From NCBI GenBank assembly GCA_900469955.1, contig UBYX01000025.1:55984-119983 (forward strand): DNA of 64,000 nt. The letters run 5' to 3'. Every line of letters begins with the position of its first letter. The stretch's first letter is position 1. The notes beneath the pieces were generated by a model. That model saw only the letters and a program-made list of their open reading frames with translations. It searched no databases and had not been told where the DNA came from. This document shows positions 51,298 through 60,779 of this stretch, piece after piece. The stretch comes from Hyphomicrobiales bacterium (GTDB lineage: Bacteria > Pseudomonadota > Alphaproteobacteria > Rhizobiales > Rhizobiaceae). The position numbers and the translations under genes are program-made.

Positions 51298-53397
51298 ATG
51301 AACAAGTCCGTTCTGACCGTTGCGACCCTGGGCGCCGTTCTGGGGCTTGGTGGCGCGGGCATGCCCAGCTTTGCCGCATCGCTTCCCGAAACCGTCACGC
51401 CGCTGTCATTCGTGAAGCCTGAGAACCCGGTGACCGTTCCAGTTCCGGCTGCCATGCCGACGCCCGACATCACTGGTGCGATTCCGCGCAGCGATCTCCG
51501 CACGGGACGCCTGCAGCCGGCCACTCTGCTCAAGCAAGGCCTGGACGCGCTGGCGGGCAACGATATTGCAACGGCACTCGCCGTCCGGAACGGCCTTTCA
51601 GAAGGTGCTCTCGACCGGCATATCCTGACCTGGGCTATCGCCACCTCGGGTGCGCCAGGCGTTCCCTCACACGAAATTACCGCTGCACAACGGGAACTCA
51701 AGGACTGGCCGGGGCTGAAGGGCCTGCGCGCCTTTTCCGAACGCGCGCTCTACAGGGAAAATCCGCCGGCAAGCGCCGTGCTCGCCGCGTTCGGCGCGAC
51801 CCGACCAGAGACGACCGAAGGCGCGATCATTCTGGCACGGGCACTCGCTGCGACTGGCAGGACGAACGATGCGGCACGCGCGCTTCGGCATATCTGGGTC
51901 ACGGAGCCGCTCGACAAGTCGATCGAAGACAAGATCATTGCCGAGTTCCCAACGCTGCTTTCATCCGCCGACCATAAGGCGCGGATGGATCATCTGATGT
52001 ACAAAGGGCGGGCCGCACAGGCAAAGCGCTTCAGCGAGCTCGCCAAGGCGCAGTCCCTCTACGCTGCCTGGTCCGCCGTCGTCAGCAATGCCAAAAATGC
52101 CGGCGCGCTGCTTGCCGCCGTCGATGCAGCGTGGAAGGACGATGCCGGATATCTCTTCATCCGCGTCGAATATCTGCGGCGGCAGGACAAATACCGGGAG
52201 GCTGCCCAGCTTCTGGAAAAAGCGCCGCGCGACGCAGCGAAACTTGTCGATACCACGGAATGGTGGAACGAGAGACGCATCGTTGCCCGCGGGCTTGCCG
52301 ATCAGGGCGATTTCAAGCTCGCCTACAAAATCGTCGCGAACTATGTCGCCACGTCCCCCACCGATGTCGTCGACGCGGAATTTCACGCGGGCTGGTACGC
52401 CTTGAGGGCACTTGGCGACCCGGCGGCGGCGGAGCCCCATTTCCGTAAGATCCTCAATGCATCGAACCGGCCGCTCTCCGCTTCGCGGGCCTGGTACTGG
52501 CTGGGACGTGCTGCGGAACAGGGCGGTGCCGGCAGCGCCGAGGAATTCTTCACAAAGGCCGCACATTATTCCGGGACGTTCTATGGGCAGCTCGCAGCAG
52601 CCCGGCTCGACCTCAAGACACTCAATGTCGCTTATCCCCAGCCGACCGCGGTCAATCGCGAGAGCTTTGAAAACCGCGAGGCAGTCAAGGCCATCGCACG
52701 GCTCGAAGCCGCCGGCCACGACAAGCGCGCCGTAGCTCTTTACCGCGCTCTTGCCGAAGAGCTGACGAGCCCTGGAGAACTCGCCATGCTTTCGGCCCGG
52801 GCGGAAGCAAAGGACAATCACGCCCTTTCCCTGCAGATCGGCAAGACAGCTTTCGGTCGCGGCATCGACGTGGCCGCGCTCGCCTATCCGATCGGCGTCA
52901 TCCCAACCGCGGCCAATATCGAAGGCTCCGGGAAGGCGCTCGCCTATTCCATCGCGCGTCAGGAAAGCGCTTTCAATCCGGCGGCCGTTTCGCCCGCCAA
53001 TGCCCGCGGCCTGTTGCAGATCCTTCCGGGCACCGCTCAGGGGGTCGCCAAGCGCCACGGGCTGACTTATGCCGCCGCCAGGCTCACCACCGATCCAGGC
53101 TACAATGCAACGCTCGGCGCCCACTACCTCGGCGAGCAGATCGACGCCTTCGGCGGATCCTATATCCTCACCTTCATCGCCTACAATGCCGGCCCGAAGC
53201 GGGTGCCGGAATGGATCGCCCGCTACGGCGACCCGCGCGGCAAATCGATCGACGAGGTGGTGGACTGGATCGAGCGCATCCCCTTCCCCGAAACCCGCAA
53301 CTACGTGCAGCGGGTGATGGAGAATTACCAGGTCTATAAAACCCGGCTCGGCCAGAAGGCCGACGTCGTCATGGACCTGCGGTTCGGTCGGCAGTAG
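51298..53397 (+). CDS. Soluble lytic transglycosylase (Slt-type)
   Basis: The 699-residue protein has a signal-like N-terminus (TVATLGAVLGLGGAGMPSFA), a long superhelical U-domain (about 70-520) and a C-terminal SLT domain (about 535-670) with YSIARQESAFNPAAVSPANA holding the catalytic Glu, and ILTFIAYNAGPKRVPEW. It cleaves peptidoglycan glycan strands with anhydro-muramic ends. Divergent from dapA. Confidence 0.9.
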   Translation: MNKSVLTVATLGAVLGLGGAGMPSFAASLPETVTPLSFVKPENPVTVPVPAAMPTPDITGAIPRSDLRTGRLQPATLLKQGLDALAGNDIATALAVRNGLSEGALDRHILTWAIATSGAPGVPSHEITAAQRELKDWPGLKGLRAFSERALYRENPPASAVLAAFGATRPETTEGAIILARALAATGRTNDAARALRHIWVTEPLDKSIEDKIIAEFPTLLSSADHKARMDHLMYKGRAAQAKRFSELAKAQSLYAAWSAVVSNAKNAGALLAAVDAAWKDDAGYLFIRVEYLRRQDKYREAAQLLEKAPRDAAKLVDTTEWWNERRIVARGLADQGDFKLAYKIVANYVATSPTDVVDAEFHAGWYALRALGDPAAAEPHFRKILNASNRPLSASRAWYWLGRAAEQGGAGSAEEFFTKAAHYSGTFYGQLAAARLDLKTLNVAYPQPTAVNRESFENREAVKAIARLEAAGHDKRAVALYRALAEELTSPGELAMLSARAEAKDNHALSLQIGKTAFGRGIDVAALAYPIGVIPTAANIEGSGKALAYSIARQESAFNPAAVSPANARGLLQILPGTAQGVAKRHGLTYAAARLTTDPGYNATLGAHYLGEQIDAFGGSYILTFIAYNAGPKRVPEWIARYGDPRGKSIDEVVDWIERIPFPETRNYVQRVMENYQVYKTRLGQKADVVMDLRFGRQ

Positions 53398-53819
53398 AAC
53401 TTCTCAGCTCTGGAGCGGATTGCTCCGGCTCCTGCTGACTTCTGCCGCCTAAACTCGATACCTTTTGTAGCCGGTAGCACATCGATCCTTCTTAGCCAGG
53501 CCGGCAGGCCCCAGGATAAGTCGCGTGCCCTTCATGCACACCCACCTGTCGATCTATGCCCGCATCCTTGAAGTATTGGGCTTGAGGCGCGTTTGCTCCC
53601 TCACCCGGCTGCGGTCCCCAAATGCGCTTCTCGTTCTTCGAGCCGGCACTTTGCCTACAGCTTCACTCGGACCCACCCCGCGACGACGCCCTTGCTGTTC
53701 GTCTAGCAGCTTCCATCATAAAGGCCCACAGGCCCTGCACCACTAAGTAACCCGGTAGTCATCACAACCGCCGAGACAGCGCCGTTTAAGGCCCACGCGC
53801 CATGCCTGGCGTACAAATG
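53398..53819. other. Intergenic stretch after the transglycosylase gene
   Basis: No gene is convincing. A short GGAGC-N5-GCTCC hairpin (near 53412-53426) may end the transglycosylase transcript. Short frames here are Arg/Ser/Leu-rich and lack ribosome-binding sites. A structured RNA was looked for (tmRNA, RNase P, 6S) and none could be recognised. Confidence 0.45.
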
Positions 53820-53849
53820 AAAAAAGCCCGGCACAGTTGGCCGGGCTCT
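53820..53849 (-). terminator. Intrinsic terminator of the first porin gene
   Basis: On the minus strand GAGCCCGGC-N7-GCCGGGC is followed by TTTTTT, 24 bases after the porin stop. Confidence 0.9.
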
Positions 53850-53872
53850 CAATCCTGATCCGAGAAATTGGA

Positions 53873-54934
53873 TTAGAAGTTACGCTGCAGGCGAACGATG
53901 CCCTGAACGCTGTCGTCGTCGCCAACTTCCTGATAGTTCACAGCAACCTTGGCATTGAGGTCTTTGACGATCTCGTAGTTGACGGTTACGCCGGCACCCC
54001 AAGCGTCGTCACCGAAGAATTCGCCATCGGCATCAACTTGGGTGTTCCAGATATATTGGGCTTCCGGGATGATTTCCAGCTTGTCTGTCGCCTTGAAGGC
54101 GTAGGCAACCGCTACAGCTGCTTCGCCGCCGCCGACTTCCGAACCGTAGTAAGCATTGTCGCCGCTCGAATAGATGCCGGAGAGGTAGAAGGTGCCCGGA
54201 CCAACATCAACCGAGCCGATGCCGCGGACTGCACCTTCTTCAGCACCGAAATCCCAAGAGCCGAGAACTTCCAGCTTGGCCGGGCCGAGAGCGGCCTGAA
54301 CTACAGCTTCTACGCCGACTTCCTGACCACCGGAAGAGAGGAGGACACCAGCACCGTCAAATACATCCGCACGCGAAAGCTCGTCAACCTGGATACCCGC
54401 CGTGAAAGTATCACCCGTGTAGATGTAAGCAATCGAGTTCAGACGAGCAGAACCGAGGTTGTCGAGTTCGCCCGGCAGGTCGTTTGCATCCCACCAGTTC
54501 CAGTAACGGCCGACCTTGAAGCCGCCGAGCTGGATGTAGGCTTCGTTGATATGGACGTCGTTCGAATTGTCTGTCCAAGCGGTATCGTCGCCATAGTTCC
54601 AGCGCAGAGAAGCGACGGATGTCAGCGTTCCGAGTTCGGTGTCGCTCTTTGCGGTTACGTCGATCTGGGCGCGGCCGTAGGCGTCCCAATCGTCGGAACC
54701 AACGCCGGCATCATATGCATCTTCGCCGAAGCCGACTTCAAAACGGACGTAACCGCCGATCTTGAGGCAAGTTTCAGTGCCGGGGATGTAGAAATAACCG
54801 GTGCCGAAAGCGTCGCAAACGCGCACATATTCCATGGGTTCCGGCTCTGCCGCAACAATCGCGTCTGCGGCCTGGGCGCCGGACACAGCAGCCAAAGCCG
54901 CTGCAGAACCGAGTAGAAGGCTCTTAATGTTCAT
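53873..54934 (-). CDS. Outer-membrane porin (RopA/Omp2b type), copy 1
   Basis: The 353-residue protein has a signal peptide (KSLLLGSAAALAAVSGAQAA, cleavage after AQAA-DA), the typical PMEYVRVCDAFGTGYFYIPGT with a two-cysteine constriction segment, and alternating beta strands ending in F (VQGIVRLQRNF), the outer-membrane assembly signal. It forms a trimeric general porin. Its first 66 residues are the same as those of copy 2. The start at 54934 follows GGAGG enclosed in a hairpin. Confidence 0.92.
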   Translation of the reverse strand: MNIKSLLLGSAAALAAVSGAQAADAIVAAEPEPMEYVRVCDAFGTGYFYIPGTETCLKIGGYVRFEVGFGEDAYDAGVGSDDWDAYGRAQIDVTAKSDTELGTLTSVASLRWNYGDDTAWTDNSNDVHINEAYIQLGGFKVGRYWNWWDANDLPGELDNLGSARLNSIAYIYTGDTFTAGIQVDELSRADVFDGAGVLLSSGGQEVGVEAVVQAALGPAKLEVLGSWDFGAEEGAVRGIGSVDVGPGTFYLSGIYSSGDNAYYGSEVGGGEAAVAVAYAFKATDKLEIIPEAQYIWNTQVDADGEFFGDDAWGAGVTVNYEIVKDLNAKVAVNYQEVGDDDSVQGIVRLQRNF

Positions 54935-54936
54935 TT

Positions 54937-54953
54937 TTTGACCTCCAGTCAAA
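54937..54953 (-). promoter_or_regulatory. Ribosome-binding-site hairpin of porin copy 1
   Basis: TTTGAC-TGGAG-GTCAAA (minus strand) forms a perfect 6-bp stem; the Shine-Dalgarno GGAGG lies in the loop and first stem base, three bases before the ATG's A-run. The same element occurs before copy 2. Translational control is inferred. Confidence 0.55.
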
Positions 54954-55067
54954 CTTCCAAATGCAATCTAAGTTTGGCCGCGCGCAACCAAACAGCTTTA
55001 GGCCGAAAAATGGCCTCTTTCCCCGGCTTAGCTCCCCAGGTGGAGGCCTGAAGGCCGCCACTATTAT

Positions 55068-55101
55068 AAAAAAGACTCCCCCGAACAGATCGGGGGAGTC
55101 T
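55068..55101 (-). terminator. Intrinsic terminator of the second porin gene
   Basis: On the minus strand AGACTCCCCCGA pairs with TCGGGGGAGTCT across a short loop, and TTTTTT follows. It lies nine bases after the porin stop. Confidence 0.92.
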
Positions 55102-55109
55102 TCTCGTTA

Positions 55110-56198
55110 TTAGAACGTACGGTCGAGACGTACGAAACCGCGCCAGTATTCGGTAACAGCGTTTTCGTTGTAGTCTACAGTCGTCTTGGCAGTGAAGCCT
55201 TCAACGATCTTGTAGTCAACCGTCACACCAGCGCGCCATGCGTCGTCGCCAGTCCAGTCACCGTCCGGATCAACTTCGGTGTTCCAGACATAGGTACCAC
55301 CGGGAGTGATGGTCAGCTTGTCGTTGACCTTGAAGGCATACGATGCGGCCAGAGCCCATTCGCCTTCATCGTAGTAGGCCTGACGCCAATCTTCGCCGAA
55401 GCCGGACGACCATACGACAGCAGCCTGAAGCGTGCCCGGACCAACAGCAGCCGAAGCGAGGGCGCGGATTGCACCTTCTTCAGCACCAAAGTCGTAAGCA
55501 CCAAGCAAGTCGAAGGCAACGGCGCCGAACTTAGCCGACACAATCGCTTCCACACCCACTTCCTGACCGCCGGACTGCACAAGCACCGGAGGTGTGCCCG
55601 CGAATACGTCCGAACGCGAAAGCTCGTCGACCTGCACGCCAGCAGAGAAGGTATCACCGGTGTAGAAGTAGCCGATCGAGTTCATGCGGGTGGTGACGCT
55701 TGAAGCGATAGCGTCCTGCTCGCCGTTCAGGCCCTTATCCCAAGGATTGTAGAAACGACCAACCTTGAAGCCGCCGAGCTGGATGTAGGCTTCGTTGATG
55801 TGAACGTCGTTGGAGTTGTCGGTCCAGGCGTTGTTGTTGCCGTAGTTCCAACGGAGCGAGGCAACCGAGGTGAGCGTACCGAGCTCAGTGTCGCTCTTCG
55901 CAGTTACGTCGAGCTGTACGCGACCGGTCGCATCCCAGTAGTCGTCATCACCAGCAAGCGGATAAACGCCGGCGCCGGAAGAAGTCTGGCCGAGCTGCAT
56001 TTCAAAACGGACATAACCGCCGATCTTAAGGCAGGTTTCGGTGCCCGGGATGTAGAAGTAGCCGGTGCCGAATGCGTCGCAAACGCGGACGTATTCCATC
56101 GGCTCAGGTTCAGCAGCTACGATGGCGTCAGCAGCCTGAGCGCCGGAGACTGCTGCGAGGGCAGCAGCGGAGCCGAGAAGAAGGCTCTTGATGTTCAT
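55110..56198 (-). CDS. Outer-membrane porin (RopA/Omp2b type), copy 2
   Basis: The 362-residue paralogue shares signal peptide, constriction segment and strand pattern with copy 1, and ends in F (WRGFVRLDRTF). It differs mainly in the extracellular loops, e.g. QLGQTSSGAGVYPLAGDDDYW. A strong terminator separates it from copy 1, so each copy has its own transcript. The start at 56198 follows the same hairpin-embedded GGAGG as copy 1. Confidence 0.92.
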   Translation of the reverse strand: MNIKSLLLGSAAALAAVSGAQAADAIVAAEPEPMEYVRVCDAFGTGYFYIPGTETCLKIGGYVRFEMQLGQTSSGAGVYPLAGDDDYWDATGRVQLDVTAKSDTELGTLTSVASLRWNYGNNNAWTDNSNDVHINEAYIQLGGFKVGRFYNPWDKGLNGEQDAIASSVTTRMNSIGYFYTGDTFSAGVQVDELSRSDVFAGTPPVLVQSGGQEVGVEAIVSAKFGAVAFDLLGAYDFGAEEGAIRALASAAVGPGTLQAAVVWSSGFGEDWRQAYYDEGEWALAASYAFKVNDKLTITPGGTYVWNTEVDPDGDWTGDDAWRAGVTVDYKIVEGFTAKTTVDYNENAVTEYWRGFVRLDRTF

Positions 56199-56199
56199 G

Positions 56200-56216
56200 T
56201 TTGACCTCCAGTCAAA
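56200..56216 (-). promoter_or_regulatory. Ribosome-binding-site hairpin of porin copy 2
   Basis: TTTGAC-TGGAG-GTCAAA is present exactly as before copy 1, directly upstream of the ATG, with GGAGG in the loop. Function is inferred. Confidence 0.55.
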
Positions 56217-56619
56217 AGTTTCGTGTGGGTCTGGGTTCTTTTTGCTGAAGGACAGCGTTCCCTGCCCCATCCCCGTCGATTACCAGAAGAAGGACGATCC
56301 ACCGCCTCGCTTCCGAATGTGAAAATACAAGAGGAAGATGACCATGCAATCCGGAACTGCTGCCGGACGGGGTTCCAACACCTGCTTCCGCAAAGTCTGT
56401 TGCTGAAAGGACACAAAGCCGCCGCCGGCCTGCCGCAAATTTTACGCTTCATTAAGAAAGAGCTTATCAGGCAGGCACTTAGCGCGCCCGAAAACGCCGA
56501 GGCGAGAATCAAGTCGCCACACCACGGACACCATTCATCAATGAGTCGCGGCAGTCTTTAGGAAAGCGAGTTGTGCAGGGTAAGGGAAAGGATATTTCCA
56601 GTCCTGAGCCTGGAAATGG
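56217..56619. other. Intergenic stretch upstream of porin copy 2
   Basis: No gene is seen. It must contain the promoter of porin copy 2 and the 3' end of tRNA-Ser on the minus strand. A frame of 112 codons on the plus strand (56223-56561) lacks a ribosome-binding site and protein-like composition and is not reported as a gene. Confidence 0.5.
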
Positions 56620-56707
56620 CGGAGAGGATGGGATTCGAACCCACGATACGCTTTTGACGTATACTCCCTTAGCAGGGGAGCGCCTTCGACCACTCGGCCA
56701 CCTCTCC
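56620..56707 (-). tRNA. tRNA-Ser (anticodon GCT)
   Basis: The minus strand folds as a class II tRNA: acceptor GGAGAGG/CCTCTCC, anticodon arm CTCCC-CTGCTAA-GGGAG with anticodon GCT, a long variable arm (TACGTCAAAAGCGTA) and T-arm GTGGG-TTCGAAT-CCCAT... The discriminator base is G. It reads AGC/AGU. The CCA end is not encoded. Confidence 0.96.
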
Positions 56708-56875
56708 GTCGCCGGTCTAACTATGTCGAAGCCCCCGTGAATGCAAGGCTTTTGTGATACCCGGCCAACGTTTTACACGAGCGGCCTGCATCGCCGCCGT
56801 TGCGGCATTGTTGAACGGCTGGGGGCCGGAAACAGGACGTCGGGAGATTCGCGCCGCGTCCGTTTCCCAGGTTCT

Positions 56876-57676
56876 TCAGTAGCCGGCAGTCTGTTTTGCC
56901 CCGCCGACGCCGCGTCCATAGCGTCCGGCGAGTGTTCGCAGCGCGGCTGAAAACTCCGTCACATCGGCACCAACCGCCACGAATGTCGCACCGAGATCGA
57001 GATAGCGGCGATTGAATGATTCGCTGAACGTGAGAATGCCTGCGGCTTTGCCGGCCTTCACGATTTGCCGAATCGCCGCCTCTATCACGTCGTGCACTTC
57101 AGGCGCCTCCATGCGGCCCAGATAACCCATGTCGGCGGAAAGATCGGCCGGCCCGATGAAAACGCCGTCGACGCCGTCGACAGCCAGGATATTTTCGAGA
57201 TCGCGGATCGCCGCCATGGTTTCGGCCTGCACGATGAGGCAGATCTCATCGGCTGCCGTCTCCGCATAATCGGGAATCGTGTTGAATTCTGATGCGCGGC
57301 CGACCGCGGCCCCCACCCCGCGAATACCGTGCGGCGGGTATCGCACGGCCCGCACCAGCTGCTTCGCCTGCTCCGCCGAATCGACCATCGGAACCAGAAG
57401 CGTGCGCGCACCGATGTCCAGGAGCTGCTTGATCATCCAGGTTTCGCCGACGGGCGGACGCACGACCACCTCCGACTGGGAAGACGAAAGGGCCTGCAGC
57501 TGCGCCATAATGCTGCGCAGGTCGTTTGGTCCATGCTCGCCGTCGATCACCAGCCAGTCGAAGCCGGCCTTGCCGGCAATTTCGGCCATCAGCGGCTCGC
57601 CCGTGTTGAGCCAGAGGCCGATCTGCTGGCGTCCGGCCTTCAGGGAAGCCTTGAAGCGGTTAGTCGGAGCGGGCAT
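56876..57676 (-). CDS. HpcH/HpaI family aldolase (class II, 2-keto-3-deoxy-acid type)
   Basis: The 266-residue protein shows the HpcH/HpaI TIM-barrel motifs: GLWLNTGEPLMAEIAGKAGFDWLVIDGEHGPND, VRPPVG, LVPMVDSAEQAKQLVRAVRYPPHGIRG with metal and pyruvate-binding residues, and EVEG-like LIVQAETMAAI (metal Glu). It cleaves 4-hydroxy-2-keto acids to pyruvate and an aldehyde. GAAGGAG precedes ATG 57676. It lies 10 bases after the flavoprotein gene, so a catabolic operon is likely; the substrate is not known. Confidence 0.88.
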   Translation of the reverse strand: MPAPTNRFKASLKAGRQQIGLWLNTGEPLMAEIAGKAGFDWLVIDGEHGPNDLRSIMAQLQALSSSQSEVVVRPPVGETWMIKQLLDIGARTLLVPMVDSAEQAKQLVRAVRYPPHGIRGVGAAVGRASEFNTIPDYAETAADEICLIVQAETMAAIRDLENILAVDGVDGVFIGPADLSADMGYLGRMEAPEVHDVIEAAIRQIVKAGKAAGILTFSESFNRRYLDLGATFVAVGADVTEFSAALRTLAGRYGRGVGGAKQTAGY

Positions 57677-57686
57677 GGCAACTCCT

Positions 57687-58904
57687 TCAGGCGAGCATCT
57701 GCTTGAGATCGGCGGCGGGGTCGGCGAGAATCGTTTTTGCGGGTTCGATCCCGGCTTCAAGCAGCTTTTTGCCGGTCACATAGGCCTTGGCGTCGTTGAT
57801 CGCATCGACGGCGATGAACCGCCCCTCGCGGAAATACCAGACGGAGAGACTGCCCTCCCGCGAACCCGGCCGCACCAGCGTCTCATCATACCCCATATTG
57901 AAGCCGGCGATCTGCAGCTTCACGTCATACTGGTCGGACCAGAACCACGGCTTTGCGTCATAAGGAGTATTGGCCCCCGCCATGACGGCGGCAGCGGCTT
58001 CCGCCTGGTCGACCGCGTTCTGTACCGATTCGAGACGGATCCGCCTGCCCTTCCAGGGCAGCATGGCGCAATCGCCCATGGCGAAGATGGACGGATCGGA
58101 GGTGCGGGCAAACTCGTCGACGATGATGCCGTTGCCGACATCGAGGCCGCAATCCTGCGCCAGCTGATCGTTCGGTGTGACGCCGATGCCAACGATGACG
58201 AAGTCCACCTCGATCGTGCTGCCGTCGGAGAGTTCGGCTGCGCGCACCTTGCCGTTCTCGCCGACGAGACGATGGAGCCCGGTGTTTTCGCGGATGACGG
58301 CCCCGTGCGCCTGGTGGATGACGCGCATCACGTCGGCCGTTTCCTTCGCCGCGACGCGCTGAAGAATGCGATCGGCCATTTCGATCAGTGTCACTTCAAG
58401 GCCGAGATGACGGGCGACCGCCGCCGCCTCCAGGCCGATATAACCTCCGCCTATAATAAGGAGCCGGCGACCCGGCCGCATCTCACCCGCCAGAAGATCG
58501 GCGTCGCGCTTGTCGCGCACCGTATAGACGCCATCGAGATCGCCGCCGACGCTGGCGGGCAGCGTGCGTGGCGTCGAGCCGGTCGTCAGTGCGAGTGTGT
58601 CATAATCGAGCAGTGCGCCGTCCTGCGTGCGCACGCGCTTTGCCTTGCGGTCGATCTCCTCGACATAGGTGGACAACAGAAGCTCCACGTTGTTTTCCGG
58701 GTACCAGTTCTGTGGCCGGAAGGTGAGCCTTTCGAAATCCATCTCGCCCAGCAGGTATTTCTTCGAAAGCGGCGGGCGCTGGTAGGGGATCACATTTTCC
58801 AGGCCGATAATCGTGATCGGCCGTTCATCCTTCAAGGCGCGAAGCTTCGCCGCAAGCGCGAAACCCGCCTGCCCTGCGCCGACAATTACCAACCTGCCCG
58901 TCAC
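57687..58904 (-). CDS. FAD-dependent ferredoxin/rubredoxin reductase-type oxidoreductase
   Basis: The 405-residue flavoprotein has the FAD motif VIVGAGQAGFALAAKLR, the NAD(P) motif LLIIGGGYIGLEAAAVARHLG, the FAD-ribityl motif SIFAMGDCA and a C-terminal dimer-type domain with DAINDAKAYVTGKKLLEAG. This is the BphA4/ThcD group that feeds electrons to a ferredoxin for oxygenases. No ferredoxin or oxygenase gene is adjacent. The GTG start has GGGAG at seven bases. Confidence 0.88.
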   Translation of the reverse strand: MTGRLVIVGAGQAGFALAAKLRALKDERPITIIGLENVIPYQRPPLSKKYLLGEMDFERLTFRPQNWYPENNVELLLSTYVEEIDRKAKRVRTQDGALLDYDTLALTTGSTPRTLPASVGGDLDGVYTVRDKRDADLLAGEMRPGRRLLIIGGGYIGLEAAAVARHLGLEVTLIEMADRILQRVAAKETADVMRVIHQAHGAVIRENTGLHRLVGENGKVRAAELSDGSTIEVDFVIVGIGVTPNDQLAQDCGLDVGNGIIVDEFARTSDPSIFAMGDCAMLPWKGRRIRLESVQNAVDQAEAAAAVMAGANTPYDAKPWFWSDQYDVKLQIAGFNMGYDETLVRPGSREGSLSVWYFREGRFIAVDAINDAKAYVTGKKLLEAGIEPAKTILADPAADLKQMLA

Positions 58905-59154
58905 GCTTCACTCCCACGCCGCTCATGCTCTAGCTGCAATAGCAGCATCGATCCGATCGCAAGGGGTATCGCCGCGACACCGAACCGTCAACAACGCGAC
59001 ATCGGCAATTACCCGCTTTCGCTTATCGAGTCCTCACTCCACCAGGAAAAGACGCCTTTCGGCATTTCAGCGTCCGTTTCCTGCGCGTTTTTGGAAGATC
59101 GCTCGAATTTAATCTTTCTGTTTCAGAATGTGTCAGCGAAGGAGGGATATTGTC

Positions 59155-59535
59155 ATGTCAGGAGTGAAGAAGGAGGGTCTGATGCCCTTTGTGATGGACC
59201 GGGACAAAAAGCCAAAAGATTCTCGCGAGCAGGCTTTCGAAAAGTTTCCGATCGACCGGCCCGGCAAGATCGTGATCGTCGGCCGTCACTTGAGCACCAA
59301 GAAGAGCATCCGTTGCCTGATTCGCAGCATCTCGCTTTACGGTGCCGAGTTGGAGATCAGCCCGCATCTGGCGGTGCCGAACAATTTCTTTCTCGAAATC
59401 ATCGGCATCCACGACGATATCGGGTGCACCGTCATCCGACGGGAAGAGGAAAAGGTAACCGTCGGCTTCAACATGCTGATCGATGCCGAATTCCTGCATC
59501 ACGTCGTGCGGCTGAGCTTCGAGACGAGCCACTGA
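59155..59535 (+). CDS. PilZ-like domain protein
   Basis: The 126-residue protein has a PilZ-like pattern: the arginine region RPGKIVIVGRHLSTKKSIRC, then RSISLYGAELEISPHL (N/DxSxxGA motif) and beta strands ending VGFNMLIDAEFL. PilZ domains bind cyclic di-GMP, but the RxxxR motif here (RPGKI...) is weak, so binding is uncertain. No other domain is present. It may regulate a partner such as a cellulose or flagellar protein. Confidence 0.68.
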   Translation: MSGVKKEGLMPFVMDRDKKPKDSREQAFEKFPIDRPGKIVIVGRHLSTKKSIRCLIRSISLYGAELEISPHLAVPNNFFLEIIGIHDDIGCTVIRREEEKVTVGFNMLIDAEFLHHVVRLSFETSH

Positions 59536-59868
59536 CCCCTAGGTAGTCCCGCGACCGACTGACATTGCCCTCCCCTTTCCATCTTGTGCCGGACGTCCAC
59601 CGCGAAAGAAGCGGCACGGCCCACAGGAGCCCGCGCCATTCAGCGCCTTCCAAAGGATCGGCCAGCGGATGCGGCCGGCGCCTGTCACTCTCCTGCTTCA
59701 GTCGATTCCAGAGCGTCACCCAGTTGAGAAGCATGGCGGTCTCTCCATCTATAATGCGATGCCACCGAGCTAATGACTTGCCGTACTTCATTGTAGACGC
59801 GCGAACGAAAGCCGCATTTCATCCATGAACGATGGGAAGATCGCCGGTGACGCCATAAGGTGCCTTAG

Positions 59869-60729
59869 ATGACGGAAGCGGACTGGGACGATCTGAAGCT
59901 TTTTCTTCATGTGGCGACCGAAGGTGGGCTCAGCGGCGCCGCGAGCCGAACCGGGATCAGCGCGCCAACGATCGGACGGCGGATGCTGGCGCTCGAGCGC
60001 ACGACCGGCAGAACGCTCTTCGTGCGCAGCCAGCAGGGCTACCGGCTGGCGCCGGACGGGGAGACTCTCCTCGAACACGTGCGCGCCATGCAGAAAACCG
60101 CCGACAACATCGCGGACTGGAGAGGCCAGGCTTTCGCCATGCCGATCGTTTCGATCGGCGCGGATGCCTGGCTTTCGGGCTTTGTGGCGGACCATACACC
60201 GGAGATCAGAGGCAGGGAGGATCGTTTCCGGCTCTGTTGCAAGTCGCTCCATAAAGGCATGGACTTCACCTATCGCGAAGCGGATGTGGGGATCGTGGGG
60301 TATCGCCCGGAATCCGGCAATATCGCGATCCGCCGGTCGGTCGCCGTCAGCCATGCCGTCTATAAAGAACGGACGCTTGCCGGAGAGCCCAACCTGCCCT
60401 GGGTGTCGCTCGGCACCGAAAGCTCCCACGCACCAGCCGACAAATGGGTCTTCCAGCATCACGAGGCCGAGATCCGTACCTGGACCAGTTCACCGGACCT
60501 CCTGCTTCGCCTCATCGCAAGCGGCAACGGCCGCGGCGTTCTCCCCTGCTTCGTCGGCGATTCGGGCCCCGCCCTCGTACGGGAGGGCGATGTCATCGCC
60601 GAACTTACCTATACGATATGGATCGTCGCCCATGACGACGACCGGCATCGGGCGGAAATTCGCCAGGTGATCGAGAGGCTCGGTGCGCTTTTTAGACGGG
60701 AGGAAAAAAGTTTTAACGGCGAGAGGTGA
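59869..60729 (+). CDS. LysR family transcriptional regulator
   Basis: The 286-residue protein has the LysR winged helix (about 8-65: LKLFLHVATEGGLSGAASRTGISAPTIGRRMLALERTTG) and a diverged effector domain. AAGGTG precedes the ATG. The HisC-like gene follows 78 bases later on the same strand, not divergent as is usual for LysR partners, but the 18-bp palindrome between them may be its target. Confidence 0.87.
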   Translation: MTEADWDDLKLFLHVATEGGLSGAASRTGISAPTIGRRMLALERTTGRTLFVRSQQGYRLAPDGETLLEHVRAMQKTADNIADWRGQAFAMPIVSIGADAWLSGFVADHTPEIRGREDRFRLCCKSLHKGMDFTYREADVGIVGYRPESGNIAIRRSVAVSHAVYKERTLAGEPNLPWVSLGTESSHAPADKWVFQHHEAEIRTWTSSPDLLLRLIASGNGRGVLPCFVGDSGPALVREGDVIAELTYTIWIVAHDDDRHRAEIRQVIERLGALFRREEKSFNGER

Positions 60730-60779
60730 CAATCAGGTCACGGCAGGCTTGCGCCTTACCGATTCGCTCCTATTGTGTG

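Noticed and set aside
53398..53819. Possible tmRNA, RNase P or 6S RNA near the transglycosylase gene
   Set aside because: None of the diagnostic core sequences could be found; the region is left unassigned.
59468..59734. Possible 88-codon minus-strand gene starting MLLNWVTLWNRLK with GGAGAG before ATG
   Set aside because: Its 3' part runs opposite the PilZ-like gene and reads as Arg/Ser-rich shadow; only the first 20 codons look protein-like, so it is not listed as a gene.
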